The position numbers were made by a program, and so were the translations under genes. From assembly GCA_964019335.1 (NCBI GenBank), contig OZ025666.1:622501-686500 (forward strand): a stretch of DNA of 64,000 nucleotides, in the 5' to 3' direction. This DNA comes from Diplonema japonicum. Taxonomy: Eukaryota; Euglenozoa; Diplonemea; Diplonemida; Diplonemidae. The number at the start of each line of letters is the position of its first letter. Within the stretch, counting starts at the first letter, position 1. The notes under the pieces are model-generated. The model was not told the origin of the DNA, did no database searches, and was given only the letters and a program-made list of their open reading frames with translations. Shown here one piece after another: positions 19,467 through 31,907 of the stretch.

Positions 19467-22368
19467 ATGTCATACATGTTGAGCCCTTCCGTACCTGCGG
19501 GGGTCGATGCCATCAGGTCAGTGCTGGGCCGTGTAGAGGACTTGCAGCACTTGCTGGAGGACGGGACGAGGGAGCAGGTACAACGCGAGACAGAGATGAT
19601 GAGTCGGATAGAAGCTCTAGAGAATGAAAACCGAACACTGCGCCCGCTAGTTAGTACTGTGTCTAGTTTGGAGATGAAGCTAACCGCACTGTCCAAGAAT
19701 GAAGTGGCGAGCCACTCGTTCTCTCCCGAGTCTTGCCCTGCTTTCATGGAGGAGATAGACAATGTGCAATCTTGCGTTATGGAGGAGGTGACCAGCTTGT
19801 TGCGATCCTTTAAAATGCACTTCACATCTGTTGAGGTCGCGCTCACCGAGAAGCACAGTGTCCTGGCTACAGCCGTTGAGCACCTGACGAGGTGTCTGGA
19901 AGGAACAGACAAGAACGCCGACTTCGAGAAACGTCTCTCCGCCATCGAGAAGACGCCCATTGCGTCGGAACTTGACACTGTCTCACAGCGATTGTCTCTT
20001 CACGAACAAAAGATCACATCCCTGGAGTGCAGCGCACAGCGCACACACAACACCAATGAAGGCATCTGGTCGGGAAAGATGCAGTCTCTGGAGAGGTCCG
20101 TCAGCCAGCTGAGCAACACCACTACTAATAAAATGGCGTCTCTGGAACACATGATCAGGCTGAAGCCCTTGCAGACAGATGGGGCGAGTGTGATTAGTGA
20201 AAAAGAAGTCCAAAGTATCTCTAGCCGGCTAGAGGAGATGGACGTAGCCCTTCAAGAGTCGATGTCCGGTAAGTCACGGCTCGCAGCGAAGATAGAGAGC
20301 ATTGAGCGTGCTGTGTGTGAGGCGGATTCAAGGGAGGTGCTCAACGTGCAGCGCATTCAGGAGGTGGAGGCTAAGGTTGGAGAGTCGATGAACACGAGAA
20401 GCCGGCTGAACACGAAGGTGGAAGCCATCGAAAGGTCTTTGCACACAGCAAAGGTTGCTGATACGCAGTTATTGTCTCTCAGACTTGACGAGGTGGACAC
20501 AGCAGCGCATGAGGCACTTGGGACGGGCACAAAGGTGAACAGCAAGTTAGAAGCCTTCGAGCGAACAACACAGCACGTGATGGCACGCATCGAAGAGGTA
20601 GAGTCTTCCTTGCAGAACATCATAGAGCAGGAGAGCAAGCTTACGTACAAGATTGAGGTGCTTGAGAAGGCGCCCCAGACCAGGACTTCTGCTCCCGAGC
20701 TGCAACGGCTAACGATGAGAATAGATGCAGTAGAGGCTTCTGTTGAGGCAGCGCAGGAGAGTGTTAAAGTTGCACAGGAGAGTGCTGTGAGCAAGAAGGC
20801 GGTCGTACCCGACTTGGAGAGGGCCAGACTGAGCAGCAAGGTTGAGGTTATTGAGCAGACGGTCCAGGAATTGTGTAGGGCTCAGGAGAGCGAAGCAGGC
20901 AGCGTGCAAACTGAGTTGCGAGAAATGGCAGGAACCATCAAGAAAATGGGCGAACGGGCAAAGGGTGCGGAGCGTGTTGTTGATGATCTCAAACACGAGG
21001 GGAGGACATTGGAGAAGCGGGTTGCGGAGATCGAGAGCACTCCACGACCGGAATGGGTGAGTTTGGCAGAGCACGGCAGGCTGGCGAGCAAGATTGCTGG
21101 GTTGGAGCAGGTGCATGAATCGCACAACAAGCTAGATTTGGAGAGGTTGCTGTTGAAAGTGGAAGCGATCGAACGGTCGGTGCACGAGACTGAGAGAAAC
21201 GCACAGTCGGAGAAACGGAGGTTGAACAACAACAACGACAGCAAATACGAATTCCTCTGCAGCCGAGTAAGCGAAATCGAGAAGGTCGCGAAGGACGAAG
21301 CAACTTCGAGCAGACTCCAATCGCTGACACTACCTTTCAGCCAGCTGAACAGCAGAGTGGAGCAGCTGGAGGTGACAATGACAGAGGCGAGGTCCATGAC
21401 GGAGCAACAGTACCAGCACCAGGTGGACAGGCTGTCGAGTAGGGTGGAGATGATGGAGAAGCACACGCGGGGCAGGGAACAGGAGGCCTACGCAGGGAAG
21501 TCGAAGGAGCATGACAGAATGAAGACCGGCATCGCAGATATGTCTGAAAAGCTGCAGAAGCTAGTCCTCATGGAGAAGGTTGTTAATGACACGCTGTCGG
21601 ACACGACAGACTTAAAGGCGAGGCTGCTGGCTATGGAGAGGGTAGGCATGAACTCGCACAGTCGTGTCACTGTCGACGACACAGCATCTGGCGACAAGCT
21701 GCGCAGGCTCGATGACGTTCTCAAAGGGGTAAAGATAGACATGTCAGCACAGGGGAATGCACTACGCGAGATGGTGCATGAGGCCGTGAGCACAGCAAAC
21801 ATCGCTAATAAGAAGGCAAGCAGCGTGAAGCACATAAACGAGTCTGATGTGCAGGCTATCCAGAACGTCCTGGACACCATGAAAGAGGACAAGAGAGCCG
21901 TCGATCAGCGGATGGAGTCTCTTTCGAGGAACCTGCACAGCGTGGCTGAAAAAGTAGAGAAGTCACAGACGAATATAAAGACTCTGAAAAGCCAGGTAAA
22001 GGTTCTACAGAATGCCGAGCGTGAGGAGGTTACTAACCTCAGTTCCTACATCACAAAGATCGCAAGGCAGGTGGAGAAGGTAGACGAGCAGCTCATGTCG
22101 CAAGGCCGTCTCATCGAAGGGCTGCACTCTTTAGAGAATTTGGTATGGCCACCATTTTAGTTCCAACTGTGACAGACACGCAAGCAGCACCCGCATTTGC
22201 ACTCCCTCCGCGATGATCCAGTGGTATGGTCAGCTGCACACGCCACTCCCACAGACGCACTCCGACCTTGCCGATGTCATCTCCGAAGTCAATCGTCAGC
22301 GGTCATCTATCATCAACGTGCACACCCAACTCGAGTCTGCGCTGCCTCAATCTAAAGGCACTTTCTGA
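19467..22368 (+). CDS. Long coiled-coil protein
   Basis: Exons are 19467-22142, 22176-22223 and 22255-22368 (945 residues), with inferred introns of 33 and 31 nt. Almost the whole protein is heptad repeat, with a recurring phrase of the type (R/S)xxxKxExIERxxxE spaced about 35 residues apart between residues 250 and 600, suggesting internal duplication. The last exon (SDLADVISEVNRQRSSII) continues the coiled coil, which supports the final splice. The first acceptor could instead be AAG at 22184; both keep the same frame. No catalytic domain is seen. The position next to the gamma-tubulin complex gene would suit a cytoskeletal or basal-body protein, but that is only context. The ATG follows CTCCACAG at 19453-19460. 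Confidence 0.82.
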
Positions 22369-22460
22369 TAAACAGTAGATACCTACACCACTAGATGTTT
22401 TGTATATTATATTGTTATTATCTTATTTCTTTATACACAACGGTCAAGCCTACCACAGGG

Positions 22461-23930
22461 ATGCAGCAAGATGTCGGGCTGCACCCCTCTAGCCCTGGGC
22501 GGCCCAGATCGCACAGCGACATGACAGTACGGTTTGAGGAGCCTGGGAAGAACAGCACGACGTCAAGATTAGGGAGCAGCACGCGACTCAGCAAAGCAGG
22601 CACATGGCGGGACAGTCTCGGGGGGCTCACGCTAGAGTCCCTCAACAAGTCTCCGCCGGGTTCACTGATGAAGTCGCCGTCTCTGCTTCCGAACGCCTCG
22701 ATGTACAAGCGCCCAAGGATGCGGCTGGGCAGCAAGGGTGCTGCGGTCAGTGTTGCGCTCAAGGGACGAATGCCAGGTGCCCCACCGCCGCCGCCACCCT
22801 CTGTCAGGAACAGCAAGCGAGACAGCATGTTCTTCAACGACAGCCCCATCGCCTCCCCAAGGATGGCGGGTGCAAGACACAGCAGCGCAATGACCCTGCC
22901 GTTGAACAAGGAGGAAAGGGACAGGCGACGAAGCTCCCTTGCCAGTGCCGCCCACTCGAGCAATGACACAAGCAATGACAAGCTCTCGATCAACGGGTGG
23001 CGTGTGAAGGTGAAGAAGATGTCGCCCAGCGACCTTGAGGCTGTCATCAGAACGCACGGGTCACTGATGTGGTCCCCGAAGTACGTGCGTGGCATCGGGA
23101 GGTCGGCCCTCGTCATCGACGACGACGAGAACGACCAGACGGCGAAGCTGCTATTCGAGAACCCGAGAGCCACGGCATGGCTCCCCCTGTCGTGCTTGGA
23201 CTTCTTGGGGAGGGGGGAGAAAGACAAGGATAAAGACAAGGATAAAGACAAAGACAAAGACAAAGACAAGGAGGAGAAGAAGGAAAAGGCGACCCCCAAG
23301 CAAGAATACGTGCCGGAGAAGAAAACAATTGTGCGCACGCTGAAAGTAGGGGACAGCGCATGCCTTATAGAGAGCTCATCGTCAATGGTGGGCACTGTGA
23401 TCGCGATAGACGACGATAGCCCGCACCCTATACTGATGAAGTGGGAGGGAAATCTGAGCGGGAAGGTGAAAACCTCATACCACAAAGACGAAGAACTGAA
23501 GAAGGTAGATGTAGGGGCACGTGCGACAGCCAACGAGTACGACCCCGAACTGGTCTTATTCCACCACTATGATTACGACAACGATGGATACTGGTCCATG
23601 GAAGAGACGAATAGGTGTTTAAGAGAGACCGGGCAGATGCTTCTGACGCAAGAGCAGTACGCAAAACTGTGTAAAGAAATGAGATGCGATCCAAAGAAAG
23701 GGTTCCTCCTAGCTGACCTTAGATCGATGCTCTCTTCCAAGGAAGTCAAGAGAATCTACCTTTCACTGAAGAAGCTGCTGGAAAAAACTAATATGCAAAA
23801 AGAACGTGGGTTGCCCTCGCCTACCCACCATGAAAAGCCCTCTGACAGTTCTTCTCTTCACTATTGGTCAAGCCCTGATAGATGGGCCTCTCCACAGAGA
23901 AGTTCTTCTGAGGTAACAGTTGATGTCTAG
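22461..23930 (+). CDS. Low-complexity protein with poly-Pro, Lys-Asp repeat and EF-hand-like loop
   Basis: 489 residues from the ATG at 22461, two bases after CCACAG. The N-terminal 200 residues are Ser/Arg/Pro-rich with a run of seven prolines. Residues about 180-250 and 300-355 look like two short beta modules (GWRVKVKKMSP and DSACLIESSSSMVGTVIAID), possibly SH3- or Tudor-like. Between them is a Lys-Asp alternation of about eight units, encoded by a microsatellite at 23221-23275. A loop DYDNDGYWSMEE near residue 375 resembles an EF-hand. The C-terminus is Ser/Pro-rich. I do not recognise a family. The function is unknown; a cytoskeletal adaptor is only a guess. Confidence 0.75.
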   Translation: MQQDVGLHPSSPGRPRSHSDMTVRFEEPGKNSTTSRLGSSTRLSKAGTWRDSLGGLTLESLNKSPPGSLMKSPSLLPNASMYKRPRMRLGSKGAAVSVALKGRMPGAPPPPPPSVRNSKRDSMFFNDSPIASPRMAGARHSSAMTLPLNKEERDRRRSSLASAAHSSNDTSNDKLSINGWRVKVKKMSPSDLEAVIRTHGSLMWSPKYVRGIGRSALVIDDDENDQTAKLLFENPRATAWLPLSCLDFLGRGEKDKDKDKDKDKDKDKDKEEKKEKATPKQEYVPEKKTIVRTLKVGDSACLIESSSSMVGTVIAIDDDSPHPILMKWEGNLSGKVKTSYHKDEELKKVDVGARATANEYDPELVLFHHYDYDNDGYWSMEETNRCLRETGQMLLTQEQYAKLCKEMRCDPKKGFLLADLRSMLSSKEVKRIYLSLKKLLEKTNMQKERGLPSPTHHEKPSDSSSLHYWSSPDRWASPQRSSSEVTVDV

Positions 23931-23965
23931 CCCCCCCACCTTAGCCTCTTTCTTTTTTTTTTTTT

Positions 23966-24283
23966 CAGGTGGTGGGGATAACATGGAAATATAAAGAAGT
24001 ACATCAGATGTGTTGTCCGCTGTTGACCTCCTCGTCGGTCATCACCGGTAGCGCCCAAGTGGAAGAAGCAGATGCTCTGGGTGGCGAACAGGCAGCAAAC
24101 TACACGGGCTCAGAATCTTGGTTACCCGGGGCGCCCCGGCTGGGGTTGAGCTGCACACCGCACGCATTAAGGACACGACGCGGAACGCAGAAGAAGCTAC
24201 AGCTAGGCCGAGGTGCGCCCCCTGTAATCAAGTAAATGGTGCTTGTGCAGGGTGCCCCCACCGGCTTCCTTTAAATCATCGAG
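23966..24283 (+). repeat. Interspersed repeat, copy A (SINE/LINE-tail-like)
   Basis: About 318 bp, closely similar to 37761-38080. Both start CAGGTGGTGGGGATAACATG after a T-rich tract and end in a small hairpin followed by TCCTTTAA and a T tract. One frame (24118 onward) ends in a CxxC-x6-CxxC pattern (CAPCNQ and CAGC), so the repeat may derive from the 3' coding end of an element. Copy A hairpin: GGTG at 24251-24254 pairs with CACC at 24259-24262. Confidence 0.8.
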
Positions 24284-24970
24284 TTTTTTTTTTTTTTTTT
24301 GATCTATGGCGGTGCGATAGAACAGAAAGAAAAGAAAGAAAAAGAAGATTGTTTGTAATTTTACTAGAAAAGAAGAAAGAAAAGAAAACACCCCTTTCTC
24401 TTTGAAGATTTTGTCTCAGCACGATTGAGTTCCTGCTTGTCTGATAGATATTGAGTCACATTGTTTACTTTTTTTTTTTTACTTTGTTTCTCCGGATAGT
24501 TTGCGTGAGAGTAAAGCAATGCCTTGGCGGTGAGTAAACTAGTAAAAGTGAACGGGGTAAAGAAGAGAAAACAGAAAGGGAGAAGGAAAGAAAAAGAAGA
24601 ACTTTAAAATAGCTGAAATTCACTTTTTTTTTTTTCCTTTAATTTTTTTTCCCTTCAAACAATAAGTCTGGCTCGATCCCCCCATTCCCCGGTTGTTCCC
24701 TTTTGTTCTAGTTTTTTTTTCTTTTTTAAAGAGAAGAATCTAGAACGCCTAGAAAGAGGAACGGTACATAAGCCCCCTCCCCTCCCTTCCCACACATCCA
24801 TCCCATCGCTGTGGGCCCCCCTTTCTGGTATGGCTCCTTTTATTCATTAAACGCTTCAGAGTGCTAATGTGAAGGCCTTGCCTTTCCTTCTTTAGAATTC
24901 TTTTGAGAGAAAACGGCTTCATATTAGAAATCTGAAGGGTTAAATTTTTTTTCTCGTTTTTTTTTTTTGA

Positions 24971-25057
24971 AGTTAGAAGCTAGCCGAGGCTAGGCTTGCT
25001 CACCAATGAGTGAGCTGTAGCCAGCACCCCTTACTTGGGGCGTCTTTCTAGTATTTT
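24971..25057 (+). ncRNA. Possible structured RNA ending in T6
   Basis: An island with three neighbouring hairpins inside simple-sequence spacer: CTAGCC/GGCTAG around 24980-24994, GCTCAC/GTGAGC at about 24997-25014, and CCCC/GGGG at about 25027-25040. A T6 run follows at 25054-25059, like a Pol III terminator. No known RNA family is recognised, and chance pairing is possible. Confidence 0.25.
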
Positions 25058-26262
25058 TTCCCTTCGGACCTTCTAGCTTCGCTGAAAATGTTTCAGTTTT
25101 TCTTTAAGGTGGAAGAGCCAAGGCAAAAGAAGAAGGGGTAAGAAAAAAAAGTGGGGGGGGAAAGGAAAAGGCGTTTATGCTATATCCCACATTTTATCCC
25201 TCCCCTCTTCACGTTTTTTCCCCTTTCCTCCCCCCCCCGTTTCCAGCTTCCCCCCCCCCTTTTTTTTGTCTCTCTTTCCTTTCATATTTTTTTCCATAAA
25301 TAAGAAAACAGCGGGGGGGGGGGAAGAAAAGAAAAGATATTAGTTTCGTTTATTTTATTGGCTATTTGCGTACCTCACTCCCCTCTCCTCCCCCGCCCCT
25401 CTCCATCCCCTGTTCCTATTATTTCTACGCTTCTTGTCACCAGTGTCGATCTTAATGCCAGGCTAGTATTTAAATACAAGGTGGGCGTCACTAGTAGTGG
25501 CAGTGTCAATACACTTTGTTACTGGTAGCAAGGGAGGGGTGGCAAAAGGTTGTATATTTTTTTTTTAATCTTTTCATTTATTTTGATTCTTGTTCCTCTC
25601 TTTTTTACCCCCAGCAAAAAAAGAAAAGGGGGCTGGGGGGGAGGGAAGGAAGAAAGGAAAGAAAAATAGAAAAGAGAAAAGGGGGGGGGGGTCAGAATGG
25701 GGTAGCGTACGGCCCCCTCTTTCTTTCCTTTCTTCTTTTTTCTTTTGTTACAAATAATTTATCTTTCAAAAAATGATTTTATAACTATATGCAACTTGTA
25801 CCGAGCAAAAAACTTTCGCAGCTTTTTAAAAAACCTTTTTTGCTCGTGCGAACAACAAAGACATATAGTCATAAAGAATTTTTTTTTTCCTTCTTTTCCC
25901 CTTTTCTCTCTTTCTCCCACTTCCCCTTTTCTAATCCACTCCTACCCACCTTCCCAGTTGACAATAACAAACTCGTCAAAAAAGGTTTTTTTTTTTATGC
26001 ATGGCCCTTGGCCTAAATACCGAGCGGAACAGTCACTGGTCTTTTTATCAACAAAAAAGGGATATGAGGAGAGCTCAAAAAGAAAAAAGAAAAAAAAAAA
26101 GCTAAGCCGCAAAAAGAAATATTGCAAAAAGTCCACCTCAATTTTTATTGGTTATAACTTATCCTAGTCTTTCACGAAAGAGAGATGAAAAAAAAAAAAG
26201 AGAAAAAAAAAATGACACAAAGGGAAAAAAAAGAAGAAGAAAAAAGACCCCTATCAGCCCAA

Positions 26263-26308
<46 letters not shown>

Positions 26309-26769
26309 GAATTTACAAGCAATCAATTTGGTCTTTTTTCTTCTCTCTCTCTCTTTTTTTTTTGTCGAATTTTTTTAACACCTAAATTTAATTTTTTTTT
26401 TCCCAAGTAAAGTTTTATAGTCAAGCGATCAACTCTCCACCTACTGGGTCGCTAGTACTAGCCGTTGAAGGCCTGAAGCAGAGACAGCAGCTATCACGAG
26501 AATGCTGTGCAATGCTGTGTTGTCCTTTTTTTTGTGCGGATTTGGTGTTTCCGAGGTCTTTAGTTTATTGGGTAGGGTTTCCCCCTATATGGTTAAAAAA
26601 CACAACCCGAGAGGAGAATAAAGACCTTTCACCCTATTTTGGGGAGAGAAAAAAAAAAAAGAAAATAAAAAAGTTTCGCGGTTCGTCCTCTCGGTGTTCT
26701 TCGGAAAAGGGTGTAAGTTTTATTTTTATTTTTATTTGAACTTGCACTCGACTTTGAGGAAACAACCGG

Positions 26770-27090
26770 TAAGTCACTGGGAGTCTACAACATGCAGAGG
26801 AAGGCACGCAGAATCAAGCTGTTGGTGGAGAGAGCCAACGCAGTGTGCAGAACGAGACGGATAAGATGCCCCTTCCCTGCGGACGGGGCAAAGAGGGTCA
26901 AGTCGCTCACAGCGATCGGAGGCAAGGCTGCAATAGGCTTTAACCGATCTTCGCATCAAGACAGACAGCGCAAAAGCTACAGGAGTTGAAAGGGACATAC
27001 AAGAAAGAACGCGTGTCGAAACTACGAAAAGCTTTAAAGGCGACAATAGGAACGAAGGCTATGCTCCAGAAGGGGAGCATTAATAGATAG
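26770..27090 (+). mobile_element. Decayed mobile-element ORF fragment (family of 35630-36480)
   Basis: The frame from about 26779 encodes QRKARR, then RCPFPADGAKRV and LTAIGGKAAIGF. This aligns with VRQKARR, RAFPAEPCKRV and LRSIGGTKAAIGW of the element ORF at 35630-36421. A frameshift follows: the match continues in another frame from about 26945 with PIFASRQTAQKLQEL against AIFASTKTKYDLEEL, to a stop near 27090. It is a broken, 5'-truncated copy that lies just upstream of the receptor-kinase gene. Confidence 0.7.
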
Positions 27091-27424
27091 AAACTCACAC
27101 CACAAGAGGCTGTCCTCCAGTGGGGTTGTCTTTTACTATGAGTTGTTTTTTTATTCGACTTACAGCGTCTTTTTTCAAACCTCTTTTTTCTTCTTTTTTC
27201 TTTTTTTTTTCTTCTATCTTTGGGGACAAAAGAAACAGGGAGAAATTTAAAAAGAGAAGGAAAATAAGTTTGGTTTTTTTTTTCTTTTTTATTTTTCTTT
27301 TACCAGCCACCTCCCCCCCTTTATTGTCCAACACAACACAAATAAAAAAAAAAGAAAATACAACAAGAAAAACACTACAGACAGAACAATGGGAAGATAA
27401 AGAAGAAGATAATAATTAATGATA

Positions 27425-30400
27425 ATGAACCGCATCTCGCTGTGCGTGCTTCTTGTCCTTCAGGGTATATTGGCTGGCGGCCAATACACACTGACTAAGG
27501 AAGATGTGGTGTGCAGTGAATCAAGATGCCTGTTAAACCTGTCCCAGGTGGGGCACTCACACGTTGTAGTGACAGATGAGGTGATCATCCCAATGAAGGA
27601 GTACGCTGTATGGGCAGAGTCGCCGGTCAAAATACTGGAATTGCACACCAGCATCGCGCGAGCTTCTCTTCTGACGGTCAAGAATGTAACAGTCATTGGG
27701 CGCAATGGTGCCACGATTCACTCCGGGGGACATGTGCAGCTCTCTGGCACCTTGCACTTTGAGGACACCCTCATTACGTCTGATACAAGCCTCAACATTA
27801 GCTGCGGTACTTCGATCACTGGAACCTCTTCTCACATTTTCTCCAGCGGCTCTACTCACTTTGGAGACCAAGGCTGCCCTAACTCAATTATTTCAACGAA
27901 TATCCCAATCGTTTTCTCAAAGCAGTCCAGCATCTCCATCCACTCCGACACTTCCGTCTCCTCCTTCTCGGCAGAGGCCGCCTCTCTCCTCCTTGCCAGC
28001 GACGCATCCCTCACACTGCACGACGGTAGCCTCATCTCATCTTGGGTCTGCATGTCCCCTTCGTCAGCTCTGCATTTCGACACCACCTCTGCCTCCCCCT
28101 TCAGACTCAATGAGTCGACCTTCACAATAGACTCGAACACTAGCTACTCCGACAGCTCCTCGTATCCTAAGGTTGAGATATCGTCTCTGATGAAGATTAG
28201 GGAGTCAGCCTTCTCACCTTGCATCGCCGTTTCTGTGAATAATAGCGCTGAGGTACTGCTGATAGGTCCAACCACACTGCACGGCTCCTTGGAGCTTGTG
28301 AGCGGCACCTTAGCGGGGATGGGTTCGCTGGACCTCAGTTCCTTGTCGTGGGACGTGTCCTTCAGGATTGCGGAGGATGTCACGATCGTGCTTCGCGATG
28401 AGGGCATCGTGCACGGTGAGGGCCAGCAAAAGATAAACGAGACACGAGGCACCATGAAAGTGATGCAGAATGCCAGCCTCTCTTTAAACAGTGGGCAGGT
28501 GTGCATGCTGGTGCCCGTGCATTTTGTCGTCAACGGGCAGGTCAGAGTTACGGGCTGTGTCACACTCCTCGACAGCGACTGGTTGCTGCAGGACCGCATA
28601 GGCGCAGAACCCTTGCTCAAAGCGAGGTCTATAACAGATGGCCGTGTAATGCTGCATGGGAAGCATGTCTTCGACTGCAACCGGTCAGAAGCCACACCAG
28701 CGCCGACAGCGATGCTAAGCGGCGACCAGGAGATGGATCGAAGTGAGTGGCAGCCGTGCTTGGTAGCTTCGTACATCCATGCCATCACACTGCTGCCTGC
28801 CGCGCAGATGACACTCCGTGACGCCGTCACAGTGGACGCGCAGGAGCTCCATCTTTCCAACGGCAGCACGTTGCTTGTGTTGGGAAACAATGTGAAGACC
28901 ACTGCATCTATTACATCTCACGAGGAAGCCACTATTAAGGTTCTGGGTACAAACGCTGTGTTCAGGGTGGTAGGTGATATCCACTCGAGGGGGAATCTGA
29001 CGCTGGGCATCAGCTCAGCCACGGCATGTGAGAACAGTCCCCTGCAGCTGGAAGGCAATCTGAAGATAGAGCCTTCGTCTGTGCTGCGGTGCGCGGAGAC
29101 GCTGTGGCCTCAGAATGGGGAATACAAGCCTATCGCAAGATGGACGGGTGTGGTGACTCTCCCCAACGAAGGCGTCACTTTGCGGGACTGCACAGACGAC
29201 AAGCGTGTGACGTACACGCTGCACAAGCACAGCGACATGCTTCTGTTGCAGTTCTTCGTTGAGAGGGGGTGGGAAAATGAGAAGCAGGTGTACGCAGGCT
29301 ACACAGTCTGCATGGCTGCTGTCTTTGTATTGATGACGCCTCTGTTCATGAACCTTGGGTGGCGTGGTATACTCCAGCAGATCACGCGACGGCCTCCTGT
29401 CGCGGTGGTGCTCAAGTGGCATGAATTCCGCATCTTCCTCCCCAACTTTGTTGTCGCCTTCTTCATGGCTTTTGAGGTCTTATGGCTTTGCGGCGTAATG
29501 TTCCACCCCAGCGTGCCTCTCCCTAACCAACTATCGCGCTTGCAAGGCTGGTTCCATCGTTGGGTGTACCTGCGTGCCAGCACCATGAAGGGCTTCGAGA
29601 CGGGCTTCGGGCTTTGCGCGAGCTTTGTGCTCATTTGGTGCTTGGCTTGGGTTCCTCTCCTTGTCAGCAAGCGAAGCACAGGTGTGCTGGCGGAATGCAT
29701 TGACTTCAGACGGTACCTTTCTCGGTTCTTGGTGTTTCATCGAAACATCACCGCACTGGGGAACTTCGTACTACTTCCGGCACTGACTATACTGCTGCAG
29801 CCCTTTAACTGTTTGTGCGGCGACAAGGAGCGAGGTGTCGTGCTGAGCGTGAACATGTCTGTGTCCTGTTGGGAGACAACATACCACTTCGGTCTCATCC
29901 TCATCTCATCCGTTGCCTCTATCATGCTGTGCGCGCTGTGTGTGTGGAGCGCTAGCAACCAGACTATCCCTTTCGGTCACCCTCCTTACAGGATTGACTT
30001 AGACCTTCGGAACAAAGGAGTTTTTGAGGCCATGCGTGTTTCACTTCTAATGATGCAAGTAGTTACCATGTCTGTCTTTGACCAAGATGTGGTGAGCCTG
30101 CTTGTTGTGTCTTTTATAATACAGGCCTTGTACCTTGTACTCACACTCACGAGTGCCCCTTGTGGACACTACAACATCAACAGCTTCCGTGTACACGGTC
30201 TCTGTCTTTCTGTATGGGGCATCTTCGTCTCTGGCTGCTGCACGTGGTTCTACGGCCCTTTCCCCCTTCCCTCGTGCGGCACTATCGGTGCTGCGTTTGC
30301 CTTTCTCTACCTTTGCGGTGTGCTCCTCCTGTGCTTCAAGCACTACTACGAGTCTACACTTACCATCCACAACGAGCAGACAGAGCTCTCAAATGCTGTC

Positions 30401-31907
30401 CTCGCACGCCAGGAGGTCGTCAAGAACATCAGGGAGAAGATCGTGCTGCTGCGCGGAGAGTCATACAAGGACAGCACGCTTATTCCCGAGACGCCCACTG
30501 GCGAGGACGGAAGTGGGCTTGGCAGCAGCACAGGACAGTTAACAACGCGTGTCGAGATCGCCCGCCTGCAGCTGCAGTACATGAAGGAGCTAGAGGGGTA
30601 CAGGGCGTTCAAGGAAAAGTTCCTGATGCCCTACTACCTAGGGAGGGAAGCGGAAGAGGTGAACAGCGTGGAGATGCTTGAGTTAGAGTTCGACCCCGGC
30701 CTCGAGTACGAGGGGTGGGTGAAAGGCCAGCTGTTGGGCAGGGGAAGTTTCGGGAGTGTATATCTGGGTGTGCTGAGGGGTGGGGGCCTCATTGCAGTGA
30801 AGGTGATTGACCTCCGACAAGGGGACGCCAAGCGGCCTGAGGAGATGCAGAAGATCAAAAAAGAAGTAGACTTCATACGGTCGCTGAAGCATCCCAACAT
30901 CGTGGAATACAAAGCCTGTACTTTTGACGAAGAGAATAATGCAATCCACATTTTTATGGAGTACGCGGTTGGGGGGTCACTGACGTCTCTGGTGCGCAGG
31001 TGCACAGAGCGCCTTGGGGAAGAGGTGATACGTCTGTACATGCTGCATATCCTGAGGGGTTTGGTATACCTGCACTCGAAAGGCGTGGTGCATAGGGATA
31101 TCAAGGGCGAGAACATATTACTTGATGCAGCTGGGACTGCAAAGTTAGCCGATTTTGGATGCGCTGTCCAGACGCAGGCTCAGCAAACTGCGTGCGGCAC
31201 TCTTATCGGTTCGCCTTACTGGATGGCACCCGAGGTGATTAAAAACAAGGGCTACGGGAGCAAAGCAGACATATGGTCGGTTGGCTGCACAGCAGTCGAA
31301 GCACTGAATGGGTATGCCTTCATTCCTTACATCACGCTATATCAGTGGAAGCCCTCCTTGGAAGGAGTTTGACACCGTCTTCGCCGCGATGTACTACATC
31401 AGCAACGCTACTGAGGAGCCTAACAACATGCCGCCTGGCCTAAGCCCCTTGTGCATCTCGTTCTTGGGGATATGCTTCGAAAGGGATACCACGAAGCGGG
31501 CCAATGCTGAGGTATGCTCTACTGCGCAAGGCACACTGAACAGGAGCTTCTTAACCACCCGTGGGTGGCTGACTTCCAGGAGTACGAACCCAGAACAAGG
31601 GATTTTGTATCTCGGAAGTGCGCTGAAGACAAGGCAAAGCTCGACGACTACCAGGTATGACCGTCCTTCATGCCACACCTTGCACACAGACGCTTGTCGA
31701 TACTGTTGTAACCGACGGCCCAGACTACACAGGAGAGGTATGCAACCAGAAGCCCAGCAACCACTCACACAGAGCTCATTTAGGCATCGCTCCAACAGCA
31801 GCATGTCTGGACCCAGTTCAGTTCCCCCAACCAATTCATCACCCCTCATGTCTGGTGGCTACTGTCGGCTGTCGACTGCAGAGGAGGGTCACTTTGAAGA
31901 AGCGTAG
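27425..31907 (+). CDS. Receptor-like multi-pass membrane Ser/Thr kinase (STE11/MAPKKK-like)
   Basis: Exons are 27425-31311, 31346-31511, 31544-31654, 31690-31737 and 31773-31907 (1,448 residues). Introns are 34, 32, 35 and 35 nt. A MIM start at 27419 is also possible. Residues 1-19 are a signal peptide (ISLCVLLVLQGILA). Residues about 20-615 form a Ser/Thr-rich ectodomain of repeated short strands with many N-glycosylation sites, resembling a beta-helix. Residues about 620-975 hold seven to nine hydrophobic membrane segments. A short coiled coil precedes the kinase (about 1100-1360): GRGSFGSVYLG, AVKVIDL, HRDIKGENILL, DFGCAVQ, GSPYWMAPE. All catalytic residues are present. The C-lobe (PPWKEFDTVFAAMYYI ... 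LLNHPWV) appears only after splicing. I infer a cell-surface receptor feeding a MAP-kinase-type pathway. Confidence 0.9.

Larger units (their letters stand above)
23931..27418. other. Gene-poor region of homopolymers and repeats
   Basis: No intact gene is seen in this 3.5 kb. It contains the interspersed repeat at 23966-24283, a possible structured RNA at 24971-25057, a T run of 42 at 26265-26306, several G and C tracts, and a decayed mobile-element fragment at 26770-27090. Open frames here are poly-Phe or poly-Lys readings of tracts. Confidence 0.75.

Noticed and set aside
22418-23533. 371-residue minus-strand open frame
   Set aside because: Poly-Ser/Leu reading opposite the Lys-Asp and Pro repeats of the + gene.
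25745-26385. Several + frames rich in Phe and Lys
   Set aside because: Translations of T and A tracts with no conserved residues or plausible start context.
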